From: Halictus rubicundus
Taxonomy: Eukaryota > Arthropoda > Insecta > Hymenoptera > Halictidae
Direction: 5' to 3'
Length of the DNA stretch: 64,000 nucleotides
Assembly (NCBI RefSeq): GCF_050948215.1
Contig: NW_027488625.1
Span: 620,001 to 684,000 of the forward strand
The notes beneath the pieces are model-generated. The model made no database searches. It was not told the origin of the DNA and worked only from the letters and a program-made list of their open reading frames with translations. Positions 50,978-60,792 of this stretch are shown here, in pieces (position 1 is the first letter of the stretch; every line of letters begins with the position of its first letter). Position numbers and translations under genes: made by a program.

Positions 50978-53900
50978 AAAATAGTAGTATATTACCCGAA
51001 CATCCCAGGGAGAATAAGATCCAAAATATACTAATGGGCAACGACAAACACGAATCCAAATCCAGCACGCAGTTCCAAGCACTAAAACAAGACCATATAT
51101 TCCAAATAGTTCCCGACTCCTTCCCCATCCCTGAAGACGGAATCATAGGTTTACCCTTCCTACAGAAATATAAATATAAGATCACTAATGATTATCTGTT
51201 TTTAGGTGAGACACGCATACCTCTAAGATCCGACATCAAATTACAACCAGGCGAGAGTACTATCAAGGAAACTTTCATTGACCACCAAAGAACCCAGGTT
51301 TGCTTCATCAACACAGGTGAGAGAGAAATTGAATCAAACCAAATTGAATTAGATGAATCTCCCAAATTAGACAGAATGCAATTATTAATGCAGAAATTAA
51401 GAACCAAATACATTGATCTTTCATATAGAGACTCGGTAGAGAAAATAATCCTTTCATACGCTGACGCCTTTGCATTAGAAACCGATCCACTCCCATGCAC
51501 CCAACTCACGTCACATAAAATAGAATTAAAAACAGAGAAACCCGTCAATATAAAATCGTATAGACCTCCAGAGTGCCATCGCGAAGAAATTAAAAGACAA
51601 GTCTCAGAATTGTTGGATAAAGACATAATTACACATTCAGATTCCCCTTATAACGCACCAGTGTGGGTAGTACCCAAAAAGGCAGATGCCTCAGGAAAGA
51701 GAAAATGGAGAATAGTAATAGATTTTAGAAAATTGAACGAACTTACAGATCAAGACGCGTATCCCATCCCCGATGTAGAATCAATCCTTTCGCACTTAGG
51801 AAACTCGAAATTTTTCTCAGCATTAGATTTATCGTCAGGCTTCCACCAAATTCCAATGGACAAAGACTCAAAAAAATATACAGCTTTTTCAACTCCCGAA
51901 GGACACTTCCATTACAATAGAATGCCATTCGGACTAAAGAACGCACCAGCTACGTTTCAAAGAATGATGGATAGAGCATTAAACGGATTGATAGGAAAAC
52001 ATTGCTTTGTATATTTAGATGACGTCATAATATTCGGACAAACGATTCAAGAACATAACAAAAATTTAGCGATCGTACTACATAGACTGTCTGAACTAAG
52101 ACTAAAATTGCAACCAGACAAATGTGAATTCTTAAAACCGGAATTAGAATACTTAGGACACGTTATATCAAAGGACGGAGTAAAACCAAATCCCAATAAA
52201 ATCAAATCAGTAAAGGAATTTAGACAACCCAAGAACCCGACAGAAATAAAGCAATTTCTAGGGCTAGCAGGTTACTATCGTAAATTTATTAGAAACTTTG
52301 CCAAGATAGCTAAACCACTGACAGACCTAACAAAAAAGGACATTCCATTCCATTGGACAGACAAACAGCAAATCTCTTTTGACACGTTGAAGCTAAAATT
52401 ATGCGACGAACCGATTCTTAAATACCCAGACTTCAACAAAGAATTTACACTAACGACAGACGCATCGAACGAAGGACTAGGAGCTATATTATCCCAAGAC
52501 GGACACCCATGTTGTTACGTATCCAGAACCCTAAATCCGGCAGAAAAACATTACACTACGACAGAAAAAGAATTACTAGCAATAGTATGGGGCGTTCAAA
52601 GATTAAGACAATACCTATTAGGCAGAAAATTCAAAATTAGGACAGATCATCAGGCACTTAAATGGCTACATAATGTAAAAGACACCTCATCCAGACTAAT
52701 CAGATGGAGACTTAGATTAGAAGAGTATGACTATGACATAGAATATCACAAAGGAAAAGACAATACCGCCGCGGACGCACTATCACGAGTACACATAACC
52801 CTAGCAGAGATGACGGGAGACCAACTCGCAGACTTAGCAAACGAGATAATAGAAACAAATCAGGGAAACGAACATCCAGATACTACAGACAATAACGCAA
52901 ACGATAGCGATACAGATACGGCAGTGAGCAACGACTTATCGGACTTAGACGACATTTTCGAATATGACGAATACCTATTGTATCAAGAGACCCCTGATAA
53001 TTTCAAAGAGACACCTAACCGAAGACAATACTTTCAACTAAATACGGTACCCGACAGAGACAGAGAAGCTCTTCAAGCTTTAAAAATAATATTAGGAAAA
53101 CACCAAAAGATAGGAGCCACCCGACAACACTTTAATATTAGACAAATTGAAATGATCAGGAAAATAATTAGATTCATAGCATCACGAGACCCGAGAAAAC
53201 TTTATGTCTTAGCCACAGAACCAGTAATAGAGATCACGCCAGAGAGAAAATTAGAAATATTAAAAGAAAATCATAACGGTAATTCCGCTCAACACTTTGG
53301 AGAAAATAAGACGATAGCTAGAATTAAATCAAAGTATTTTTGGGAAAACTTGGAGAAGGACGTGAAAGAATTTATAAGTAAATGCGTTTATTGTCAAAAA
53401 GAAAAACTCAATCGAATTAGGCACCGAGAAGAGGCATGTATCCCGAACACTCCTGAATCCCCGAACGACAAAATTGCAATGGATATCTTTGGACCACTAC
53501 CGATAACCTCTAAGGGTAACCAATTCGTTTTGTCCATCCAAGATCAACTGACCAAATACCTAATCCTTATTCCGATGAAAGATCAACGTGCAGAATCCAT
53601 TATCGACAAATTAATCGAACATTTTATTTACACCTTTTCGGCACCCAAGCAAATATTGACAAACCAAGGTTCAAATTTTATCTCAAACCTGGTGCAGGGA
53701 TTTGAAGAAGCATTCCAAATTAAACATATCAAAACAACTAGCTTTCATCCTCAGAGCAATGGATCCCTTGAAAGAACTCACGCTACGGTTAAAGATCTTA
53801 TTAGAACTTGTATTAAAGAGAGACAGAAAGAATGGGACGAAGTATTAAAACTTATATGTTTCGGTTACAATACGGCAGTCCATGAAGGAACAGGTCATAC

Positions 53901-54279
53901 ACCCTTTGAATTAACTTTTGGTAGAAAAGCGAATTTGCCAAGCGCGATATCTGCTACGAGTACGCTCACGCAGAATGAACTCTTTAAATTATGGAGCAAG
54001 AAACATGCAGAGTATCTAGAATCCGCAAAGAAAACGATAGAAAAAAATAAAGCTAGAAATAAAAGAAATCAAGATAGGAAAATAAGGTTGCAGAGCTTAT
54101 TTAATGTAAATGATAAGGTATGGATTCACAATGACCATAAGAGTAACAAGTTAGACTCGGAATGGTTAGGACCAGCGATCATATTAGAAGTTAAAACGCC
54201 GTACTATATATGTAAAAAATTAACGAATGATAGCGTGATAAAAATTCACGGAAATAGACTAAAGTTGTATAAATCTTAA
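50938..54279 (+). CDS. Gypsy Pol: protease, reverse transcriptase, RNase H, integrase
   Basis: In the frame of Met 51034, protease starts upstream with FLLDTGAGINLIK (50941). Counting residues from 51034: reverse transcriptase about 150-400 with KWRIVIDFRKLNELT (224-238), MPFGLKNAPATFQRMM and YLDD at 327-330; RNase H from about 470 with TTDAS (D476) and TEKELLAIVWG; an acidic linker; integrase from about 740 with an HH-CC finger (CVYCQKEK), D817 (AMDIFGPL), N877 (ILTNQGSNF) and E913 (SNGSLERTH). The second catalytic residue, normally Asp, is Asn (AAC at 53662-53664), with the usual 35-residue spacing to Glu. Integrase is thus predicted to be inactive; the rest looks intact over 1081 residues. 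Confidence 0.95.
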   Translation, partial: RFLLDTGAGINLIKNSSILPEHPRENKIQNILMGNDKHESKSSTQFQALKQDHIFQIVPDSFPIPEDGIIGLPFLQKYKYKITNDYLFLGETRIPLRSDIKLQPGESTIKETFIDHQRTQVCFINTGEREIESNQIELDESPKLDRMQLLMQKLRTKYIDLSYRDSVEKIILSYADAFALETDPLPCTQLTSHKIELKTEKPVNIKSYRPPECHREEIKRQVSELLDKDIITHSDSPYNAPVWVVPKKADASGKRKWRIVIDFRKLNELTDQDAYPIPDVESILSHLGNSKFFSALDLSSGFHQIPMDKDSKKYTAFSTPEGHFHYNRMPFGLKNAPATFQRMMDRALNGLIGKHCFVYLDDVIIFGQTIQEHNKNLAIVLHRLSELRLKLQPDKCEFLKPELEYLGHVISKDGVKPNPNKIKSVKEFRQPKNPTEIKQFLGLAGYYRKFIRNFAKIAKPLTDLTKKDIPFHWTDKQQISFDTLKLKLCDEPILKYPDFNKEFTLTTDASNEGLGAILSQDGHPCCYVSRTLNPAEKHYTTTEKELLAIVWGVQRLRQYLLGRKFKIRTDHQALKWLHNVKDTSSRLIRWRLRLEEYDYDIEYHKGKDNTAADALSRVHITLAEMTGDQLADLANEIIETNQGNEHPDTTDNNANDSDTDTAVSNDLSDLDDIFEYDEYLLYQETPDNFKETPNRRQYFQLNTVPDRDREALQALKIILGKHQKIGATRQHFNIRQIEMIRKIIRFIASRDPRKLYVLATEPVIEITPERKLEILKENHNGNSAQHFGENKTIARIKSKYFWENLEKDVKEFISKCVYCQKEKLNRIRHREEACIPNTPESPNDKIAMDIFGPLPITSKGNQFVLSIQDQLTKYLILIPMKDQRAESIIDKLIEHFIYTFSAPKQILTNQGSNFISNLVQGFEEAFQIKHIKTTSFHPQSNGSLERTHATVKDLIRTCIKERQKEWDEVLKLICFGYNTAVHEGTGHTPFELTFGRKANLPSAISATSTLTQNELFKLWSKKHAEYLESAKKTIEKNKARNKRNQDRKIRLQSLFNVNDKVWIHNDHKSNKLDSEWLGPAIILEVKTPYYICKKLTNDSVIKIHGNRLKLYKS

Positions 54280-54287
54280 AATTTCAG

Positions 54288-54488
54288 ATGTCGCCCACAG
54301 GAATAATACTAGGCTTAAGCATAACCTTAGCAAGTAGTTTTACACTAACACCTCTAAATGATAGTAGCGTATTCATAGAAGATATACAAGAAACGTATTT
54401 ATACCATAACGTAGTAAGAATAATTGCAGGAATGAAAAAAAAAAAAAAAAAACCATACGTAAAACTAGATGATACTACAGAATCATAG
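54288..54488 (+). pseudogene. Short third frame, possible env remnant
   Basis: The 66-residue frame starts MSPTGIILGLSITLASSFTL, which looks like a signal peptide, and continues VFIEDIQETYLYHNVVRIIA. Position after pol and before the polypurine tract is that of env in errantivirus-like Gypsy elements, and the N-terminal pattern would fit such a protein. A run of about 17 A residues (54437-54453) and loss of the remainder leave only this stub. The identification as env is an inference from position and signal-like start. Confidence 0.4.
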
Positions 54489-54622
54489 AAGCCACCGCAC
54501 CTGTACCATAACAACAGCAGCCCTCCATCGAGTTACGACCTGAACGACACCGAATTCAACATCGCACCTGTCAGGAGAAAACGAGTTCGTTTCGGAGCAA
54601 CGAAAGTCTAATGAGGGGGGAA

Positions 54623-54937
54623 TGTCACGGCCCGATAAGACCAAGACAACAACCCTCGCAACACGTCACCAGGCCCAAGTTCACGACTGATTCAGCACCC
54701 GACAACTTTGAACCATTAAACAGTCCCAAACCTTTGTACCCCAAATAAGATTACCCATTAATATATAAGACCCCAAACCCGTGTACCCAGCAGTCGACGA
54801 TCACCTCTGCTACGGCACGTCTCGCCGATCCAACTTTCAAAATAAAAAGCAAGTTCAAATTCCCGAAATCTTCGAGTATTCAATCGCGAAAGTGAAATAC
54901 GGCGTTCCTTCGCGAAACCAGCCATTTCACCGTAACA
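54623..54937 (+). repeat. Gypsy 3' LTR
   Basis: 315 bp, same ends as 49216-49530. One difference was seen (near 54858). Confidence 0.95.
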
Positions 54938-55548
54938 CGTCCACAGTCACTCTAAACAGTCATTCTAATACAGTGTCTCATTCATAACCCTACAAAATTT
55001 TTGTTGACAATGTTACGTCCGGTGGTTCGACCGCTCATGAATAAGACAAATAAAACTTCAGATAAAGAATTATTATACATTATTGTTCAAACCCAATAAT
55101 GTCACGCGAGGAGAAGAAAACAAATAGGATTAAGATAGGCGTTAAAATTCTAGGAAGTTAGATAGCGCACAAAACAATTCCAATTCATCCTCCTGCGAGA
55201 GACACAGCAAGGATCGGTTACACCCTGAAAATAAACAGAAAGTGTGTCCAGTTATACTAAGTTCCAAGAAGGGACACTGACCCCATGGTAAGAGTGACGC
55301 ACATTAGATAGAAAAATTAGAGGATTAAATCAACATTCTATTGAAACAATGGACTGTCCATCCTATAAAAGGGAACCAATCCTTCAAAGATCATTCATTC
55401 TGTCATAGAGTTCGGTTCAGTTCATTCCGTTACAAAGTTTTGTTACATTAAAGTATTGAAAGTTTGTCACGCAATAAAACAACAGTTCTGTTCTAAATAA
55501 ACCACGGGTTTCTGGTGTAAAGTGCGGTGAAGTGTTTTTTTTTTTAAA

Positions 55549-56408
55549 GGTGCCCAGTAACCCTTTTTTTTTTTCCGTGGGAAAATGCTTTACGCATTCC
55601 CCGACTCCCTGGGGGGAGTCGGGGTTATGTGGGACTGCCCTTGGGGGAAATCCCCAAGGGGTACCCACTAAAAACCCACGCCCACCTAAGCTAAAGGGGA
55701 GGTGCCTGGATCACGCGAGTACTCAACAGGACACCTCCCAGCTAATACATGCCACCCCGGGGGAGGGGGTTAGCCTCCCCCACTGCCTACGCTATAAGAC
55801 CCCGGGCGGAGGGACCCGCCCGGTGTCCCCATCCCTGGAGCCTTCGGATTGAGCTTCCCGAGCCCCAGCTCGGTCCACCCACAGCTCCCGGAGTCTTCAT
55901 GCCCCGCTCGGGGCCGGTATCCCGAAGGAACCAGCCCCGGCCGAGGCAGGAAGACGCCGCCACCGGAAGGAAGGGCCGTCGGAGGCGCGATCCGGCACGC
56001 CCCGACCCTTCCTTTCCCCACACCCCCCACGTATCCCCCTCCCCAATCGGGGAGGGACGGACCGACACCCCCCTACATCGGGAAAATAACCCGGGGGTGT
56101 CGGCCTATCACGGGGGGAGCTATGCTCCCCCCCCCGGGGGCCCGGGTCAGCTCACACCCCGAGCCCCCAAATTCACCGCCCCCAGTTGTGGGGGCATAAC
56201 AGGGCGCGGGGAAACTCCCCGCGCCAGACCCACTCCGCCCCCCACCACCGGGGGCACACGTTGGCGCGGGGGAGACCCCCGCGCCCTCCCTACCCTCTCC
56301 GCCCCCCTCCTGGGGGGCACACGTCGGCGCGGGGGTCGGCCCCGCGCCCACACCCTCCTCGCGGAGCCCGGGTCCCGTTCCCGGGCCCGCTCGGTGCCCA
56401 GTAACCCT
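55549..56408 (-). mobile_element. GC-rich retroposon, long copy
   Basis: The insertion 55565-56392 (828 bp) is flanked by a perfect 16-bp duplication, GGTGCCCAGTAACCCT (55549-55564 and 56393-56408). The left end is a T run followed by CCGTGGG, i.e. a poly(A)-type tail on the minus strand. Relative to the copy at 27918-28548 it extends about 200 bp further at its 5' end. That extra part is made of three imperfect units of roughly 65-75 bp (see the separate entry). No reverse transcriptase frame exists in either copy, so the element depends on a partner LINE. Confidence 0.85.
56187..56360. repeat. Three tandem GC-rich hairpin units in the retroposon
   Basis: Units of about 65-75 bp start near 56187, 56250 and 56318. 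Each carries GGGGGCAYAC..GGCGCGGGG followed by the complementary CCCCGCGCC, so each can fold into a stem. They form the 5' end (minus-strand orientation) of the long copy and are missing in the short copy. Confidence 0.6.
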
Positions 56409-56737
56409 CCTACAAGCACAACGACTCCGACTTTCCGACTTGCGAGCGAACTGAAATACCAGCGCCCTAACTTGCGAGGAATCCAGAAAAGCGGCGACTC
56501 GGTAAATTAACATTATTGTTAAATCAAACACTCTATTTGTAAAATCAAATTTAAATATTCTCTGATTCAACACCTAATATTGAATAAATTAATAATTTTG
56601 TTGTGTTTTTCGAAAATAAGAATACAAGTTATTTAAACAATCCTCAATTTCCCGAACCGTAGCCGGTGAATGCAGGTAGGTTCGAAACTGCGTCCTATCC
56701 CATAAAAATCATAATCCGTCCCACCTGGGACGTAACA

Positions 56738-56985
56738 CTAGTGACATATTATTTTTTTATCGAACGTAGGAAAAATTTTTATTACCATCTACAGTTTTCT
56801 TTCGATATAAGACGATATGTCGGGGCGGCTTCGATCATACCATTCGAAATTTTACAGTGCATCGCCTGAAACGTTTGCTTTTATTGTCGTTATTATTTCA
56901 TTTTATTTTGACGGAGGAAACGATACCGGGCGGACATGGATTTTAAGTGGTTTTCAAGAGATTGCAATGACGCGCGAATGAACGT
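56738..56985 (+). repeat. Dispersed repeat, copy 2 (partner at 314-547)
   Basis: Begins CTAGTGACATATTATT directly after the LTR end and matches 314-547 in the same orientation. Confidence 0.65.
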
Positions 56986-57458
56986 GTTAACTGTGCGTGT
57001 CTTCCGAGCCTACTTCCGCAGAAAACACGACACTTCTATACAATCACTAAACATTAGACACAAGATTAGAAACACGATTGAAATTGTTAGAAGTAAAGCA
57101 GACATATGTGAGAAAGTGTGTCGTAAACTGTGCTCTGAACAGAGCTTTTGAAGATTCTGAATAATGTGTCAGTAGGTATATGTTACATTTGTATTTCGTA
57201 GTGTAGGATAGGTATTCTTATGTATAACAATGTTTGTAAGGTTGCCTTTCACATTTTACAACTTCAAAAAAAAAATGACCTGCTACCGGTCTAGCAACGA
57301 ATGTCTTTTAAATTTTGCTTGTTTTCTTATGCCACGGCTTTGCAGGTGAGAGGATGGTCCGGGATCCGGAATAGAGGCTCGGAAAGTTGCGCATAAAGAT
57401 TGAGACTTTCGGGCTAAAACATGTATTTGTTTTCCTACAGTAGCTTACAGTTGGCTGC

Positions 57459-57538
57459 CTAGGAGTGCTCGCCGACTGCAAGACTCCAGGATTTCAAGAC
57501 ATCGATGAATCTGGAAAATAGTTTTGTGGTGTCTACAT
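57459..57538 (+). repeat. 80-bp direct repeat, copy 1
   Basis: CTAGGAGTGCTCGCCGACTG through GTGGTGTCTACAT recurs at 57726-57805 with two or three differences and an offset of 267 bp. Confidence 0.85.
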
Positions 57539-57725
57539 AGAACCATCACAGGGCTATTTTTTAGAATTCAGCGATAGTCAAACTTCATCGAAAGTAATGG
57601 TGCTGACCCGGATGTAGGACCAACGAAGGAAACGTTATATAAACTTTGAACCTAGTGAGGTAAGTTCCTCAGAAGTCCCACTTTTTCTAATCGTAGTTTG
57701 CAACATTCCGCAGCATGATGACTGG

Positions 57726-57805
57726 CTAGGAGTGCTCGCCGACTGCAAGAGTCCAGGATTTCAGGACATCGATGAATCTGGAAAATAGTTTTGTGGTGTC
57801 TACAT
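57726..57805 (+). repeat. 80-bp direct repeat, copy 2
   Basis: Second copy of 57459-57538. The base after it starts unrelated sequence with a small palindrome, TAACCGTATCGGTTA (57808-57822). Confidence 0.85.
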
Positions 57806-58640
57806 TGTAACCGTATCGGTTACATATCGATATACCGCACGTATCGATCGGCGATACCGACCCCACCACCATATCCCACTACGTTGTTCGCGAGTCCGGA
57901 GATAGCGAGGGATCGCGAGATATCGCGATCCTTGTCAAGTTGCGCACGCATCGATCCCCACTCGATAACGATCGAAGGAGGTCGATGCGAGCCAGCGATC
58001 CAGCACTCTACGTCTGGAAGCGGTCCGAGAAACACGCGTTTAAGAATAGTGTCTGTTCGACGAAACACGGTACCCGTTCGAGGAGTCAAACCGACTCGGC
58101 AGAGCAAGGCAAACCGTCCTTCCTGCTCTCAACGCGTACGCGCCTCAAACCGAGGAGTCACGAGCACAAACCGCGCCGTGGCACTGTCGTAACATTTTAT
58201 ATAAAGCTCCGTGACTCTCGGACGTGACCGCGTAGTAGTCAAACGTAATTATACAATTTCCACTCGCGTAAAGATTGATCGGGAAATGTTTAATTATCCA
58301 TTACGAAGTAAGGCGTTACTAGTGTTAGTGTAGATCACTTGCAGCGAGCAAGTCGCGAGTACTAGGAGCGACGGCGAGTGGAAAGCGCCGTGTGTCCGCA
58401 CGACACGAAAATTTGTAAAAATTAGAGAACTGCGTCGCGCAGAGATAGTAACGCGTCGCGAAGCGTGCGATAATCTCGTCGAACAGATACAGTAGATTCG
58501 CTTCGTCCTTCAAAATATAAATGTTATTATAGGGTACGTACAAGTATCGTTTGAAAGATACGGTACGTACTATACGGGTCGAAGCGAGACAGTCAATCAT
58601 CGCATGATCGCGGTGGTTCTTCCGAAACCTCGACAGAGCG
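57806..58640. other. No gene recognised
   Basis: CG-rich sequence with frames open on both strands and no recognised domain. TGTAACCG at 57806 and CGTAACA at 58194 resemble LTR ends, but there is no target duplication, primer site or partner. Confidence 0.3.
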
Positions 58641-59490
58641 TACTCTGAGGCTACGAAACGTACCAAAGGGTAAACTCCTGGGTTCCGAGGGACTGCCGAG
58701 GTTTTCTGTGAGTCTCGTCTGGTTCGAGACTATTTCACTTCGCACGATCAGGGTTTTTCTGCCGTGACCTTAATCGAGGGTACTCCGAGGCCACGCACCG
58801 TGCCAGAGGGTACTCTTCTGGGTCCCGTGGAATTACCGAGGTTTGGTGTGGGTCTCGACCAGATTCGAGGCGATTGTACTTCGTACGATCGCGGCCACTC
58901 TGTCGTGACCTTATCAGAGCTTGCTGCGAGGCCACGTGTCGTGCCGAAGGGTAGACTCCTGGGTCCCGTCGAGCGACCGAGGTTTAGTGCGAGTCTCCCC
59001 CGAATCGGTACGAAAGAGCATCGCACGATCCCGAGTATTCTGTCGTGACCTTTGTCCGAGATCACTCCTAGGCCACGTATCGTGCCAAAGGGTGAACTTA
59101 TAGGTCCCGTGGAATAATCGAGGTTTAGTGCACGTCTCTACTGAATCGAGACGATCGGGCCTTGCACGATCGTGGACACTCTGCCGTGACCAATACCCGA
59201 GAATACTCCGAGGCCATGTATCATGCCAAAGAGTAGACTCGTGCGTTCCGTGGAGTGACCAAGGTTTAGTGTGCGTCTCCACCCAGGCCACTTGTACGAA
59301 CGTCGTCCAGGTGCCTGGATGGTCTGACGGGTACGACGTCGTTCGATCGCGGATTTCGGGTCAGATAGGAGCGATCGGACTTTGCACGGTCACTGACACT
59401 CTGCCGCCGCCTCGCCCGAGACTGCTTAGAGGCCACGATTACGTGCCGAAGAGCAGAATCATTGGAAGCGTGGAGTGACGGCGATTTCGT
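58641..59490 (+). repeat. 141-bp satellite array, five units plus a disrupted sixth
   Basis: The landmark GAGGCCACG (or close variants) lies at 58647, 58787, 58928, 59069 and 59210: periods of 140, 141, 141 and 141 bp. Each unit also carries CGTGCCAAAGGGTA, CTGGGTCCCGT, CGAGGTTTAGTG, TGCACGATCG and CTCTGYCGTGACC. A sixth unit near 59430 is separated by an extra segment of about 80 bp. Because 141 is divisible by three, frames stay open through the array on both strands; I regard these as by-products. Confidence 0.9.
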
Positions 59491-60523
59491 GTTGGTCTCC
59501 ATCCTGATCACTCGTACGATTATCCGGCCGAGTGTAGGGACGGTCAGACGGGTCACAAACTGCTTGTCGCGGGGCGCGATCCGTGCTGAGGGATTTTCCT
59601 AAACCGATTCCGAAAACCGGACGTAGAGTCGAGCGAGCGTACCGCGAGTGTTTTTCACGCGTTCGTAATACCTTGTTTATGCGTCGCGAGCCGTCGGCAC
59701 GGGAGGCCGACCCATTGTTCCACACTGTACTTTGACTCAACTGTACACAAACACACACAACGGTTCCTATGAGAATATATCACCTTTTGTTACTTTATCT
59801 GGGCTTCGAATATCTCATTTAACTCGTCCATACCTCGCCGCTTTCCAGTGCCTGGAGGCACGAATCCATTCCAGCTCGCGAACGTGCAAGCTTTGTAAGG
59901 AATTCGAGCGACCGCGACCCATGCGGGCCGCAACCATAGGCCGGCCAAGGGCACAGTTTATGATTACGGTGCGGACGTGACTTCAGGCTATTTTTGAGAT
60001 TTAGCGGAACTTTATGTTTTATGATGATTTATTAGAGACTTCATATTTTAGCTAAAGGTCTCAATAGCCGTTGACGTTCCGTAAGACATCTGCGGACCAA
60101 ATGCGTAATGTTAAGGGCCCTAGGTAGGCGACGAGGATTCGGGGCGAGGGTACCCTACTAAACTGGTCGGTTTCCCTCACCCTGTCGCCTCTCGGAGGGC
60201 GTACTTTAGAATTAAGGCACCCGTGATTGGCTTCCGAAATGTAACCGCCTACACTGCAAAAACAGTTAAAAGTGTAGAGCGGAGAAGAAGCCAACGTTGT
60301 CGTTGCGCGCACGAGGGTAACCCCTAGTTCTTGTATTTTTCTGGAATAAACGAGTTTATGAAATCACATTATAAGATCCTCGACATCCTTACAGCTTCGA
60401 GAAATTAGGGTAGTAACCGGCCCTGCGAGGCGGTAAGGGATAGTCTCGAGACGCGAAGTAGAGATACGGGTAACAGCGTATGCGAATAGAAAGGATAGGA
60501 AGGAAAGAACGGTTATACAATAG
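59491..60523. other. No gene recognised
   Basis: The stretch includes a CA-rich run near 59745 and LTR-like motifs around 60330-60390 (GGAATAAACGAGTTTATG), but no paired ends. No domain was recognised in any frame. Confidence 0.35.
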
Positions 60524-60740
60524 TTGAAGCCATTTGCAATAACCCATATGATTTGTGGACCCCTAAGTATTCAATTATAGGCGGAATAATTACATAAATG
60601 TCGCACTGAAAACTGATGAATTCCCAGGAGCGAAAAAATGGTTATTTACCATGCGTATATCTCCGTAGAAAAATTTTTTTTCAAAAATCTGACTTTGGCA
60701 CATCATGCACGCACTATTAGGCTATAAAAAAATTATTTCT
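60524..60740 (+). repeat. Dispersed repeat, copy 2 (partner at 8491-8715)
   Basis: Same orientation as 8491-8715 and closely similar. Confidence 0.8.
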
Positions 60741-60792
60741 TTTTTTATAAAAATCGAAAATTTATAAAATGGATTTTTTGCCGCCTTGGCAC

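Larger units (their letters stand above)
49216..54937 (+). mobile_element. Gypsy retrotransposon, nearly complete
   Basis: Two 315-bp LTRs (49216-49530 and 54623-54937) flank a primer site, gag, a protease-to-integrase pol frame, a short env-like remnant and a polypurine tract (ATGAGGGGGGAA, 54611-54622). By eye the LTRs differ at one site (AAGTTCGAATT against AAGTTCAAATT), so it is recent. Flanking bases GCAAG and CGTCC do not match, so no target duplication is visible and one edge may have recombined. Pol is uninterrupted, but integrase carries a substitution at a catalytic residue. Confidence 0.95.
55011..56737 (+). repeat. Gypsy LTR, family A, with inserted retroposon
   Basis: The LTR begins TGTTACGTCCGGTGGTTCGA and ends CTGGGACGTAACA. 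Excluding the retroposon and its duplication it is about 880 bp. Motifs shared with other copies include CAATGGACTGTCCATCCTAT, GCCGGTGAATGCAGGTAGG and AATTTCCCGAACC. Neither side shows internal Gypsy sequence, so it is a solo LTR, although its flanks (GACAA and CTAGT) do not match. Confidence 0.85.

Noticed and set aside
55678..55690. A-box-like pol III promoter motif (minus-strand TAGCTTAGGTGG) in the retroposon
   Set aside because: It lies near the 3' end of the element and no B box follows at the proper distance, so it is probably chance.
55749..56573. Pro/Arg-rich frames of up to 253 codons
   Set aside because: Same reason: low-stop GC-rich retroposon sequence and repeated hairpin units, open on both strands.
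57806..58194. Possible LTR from TGTAACCG to CGTAACA
   Set aside because: No target duplication, no primer site after it and no second copy in the window.
58764..59478. Frames of 94-125 codons on both strands
   Set aside because: Explained by the 141-bp satellite period, a multiple of three.
58641..59490. CRISPR-like array
   Set aside because: Units repeat over their whole 141-bp length without unique spacers, and the context is a eukaryotic genome.
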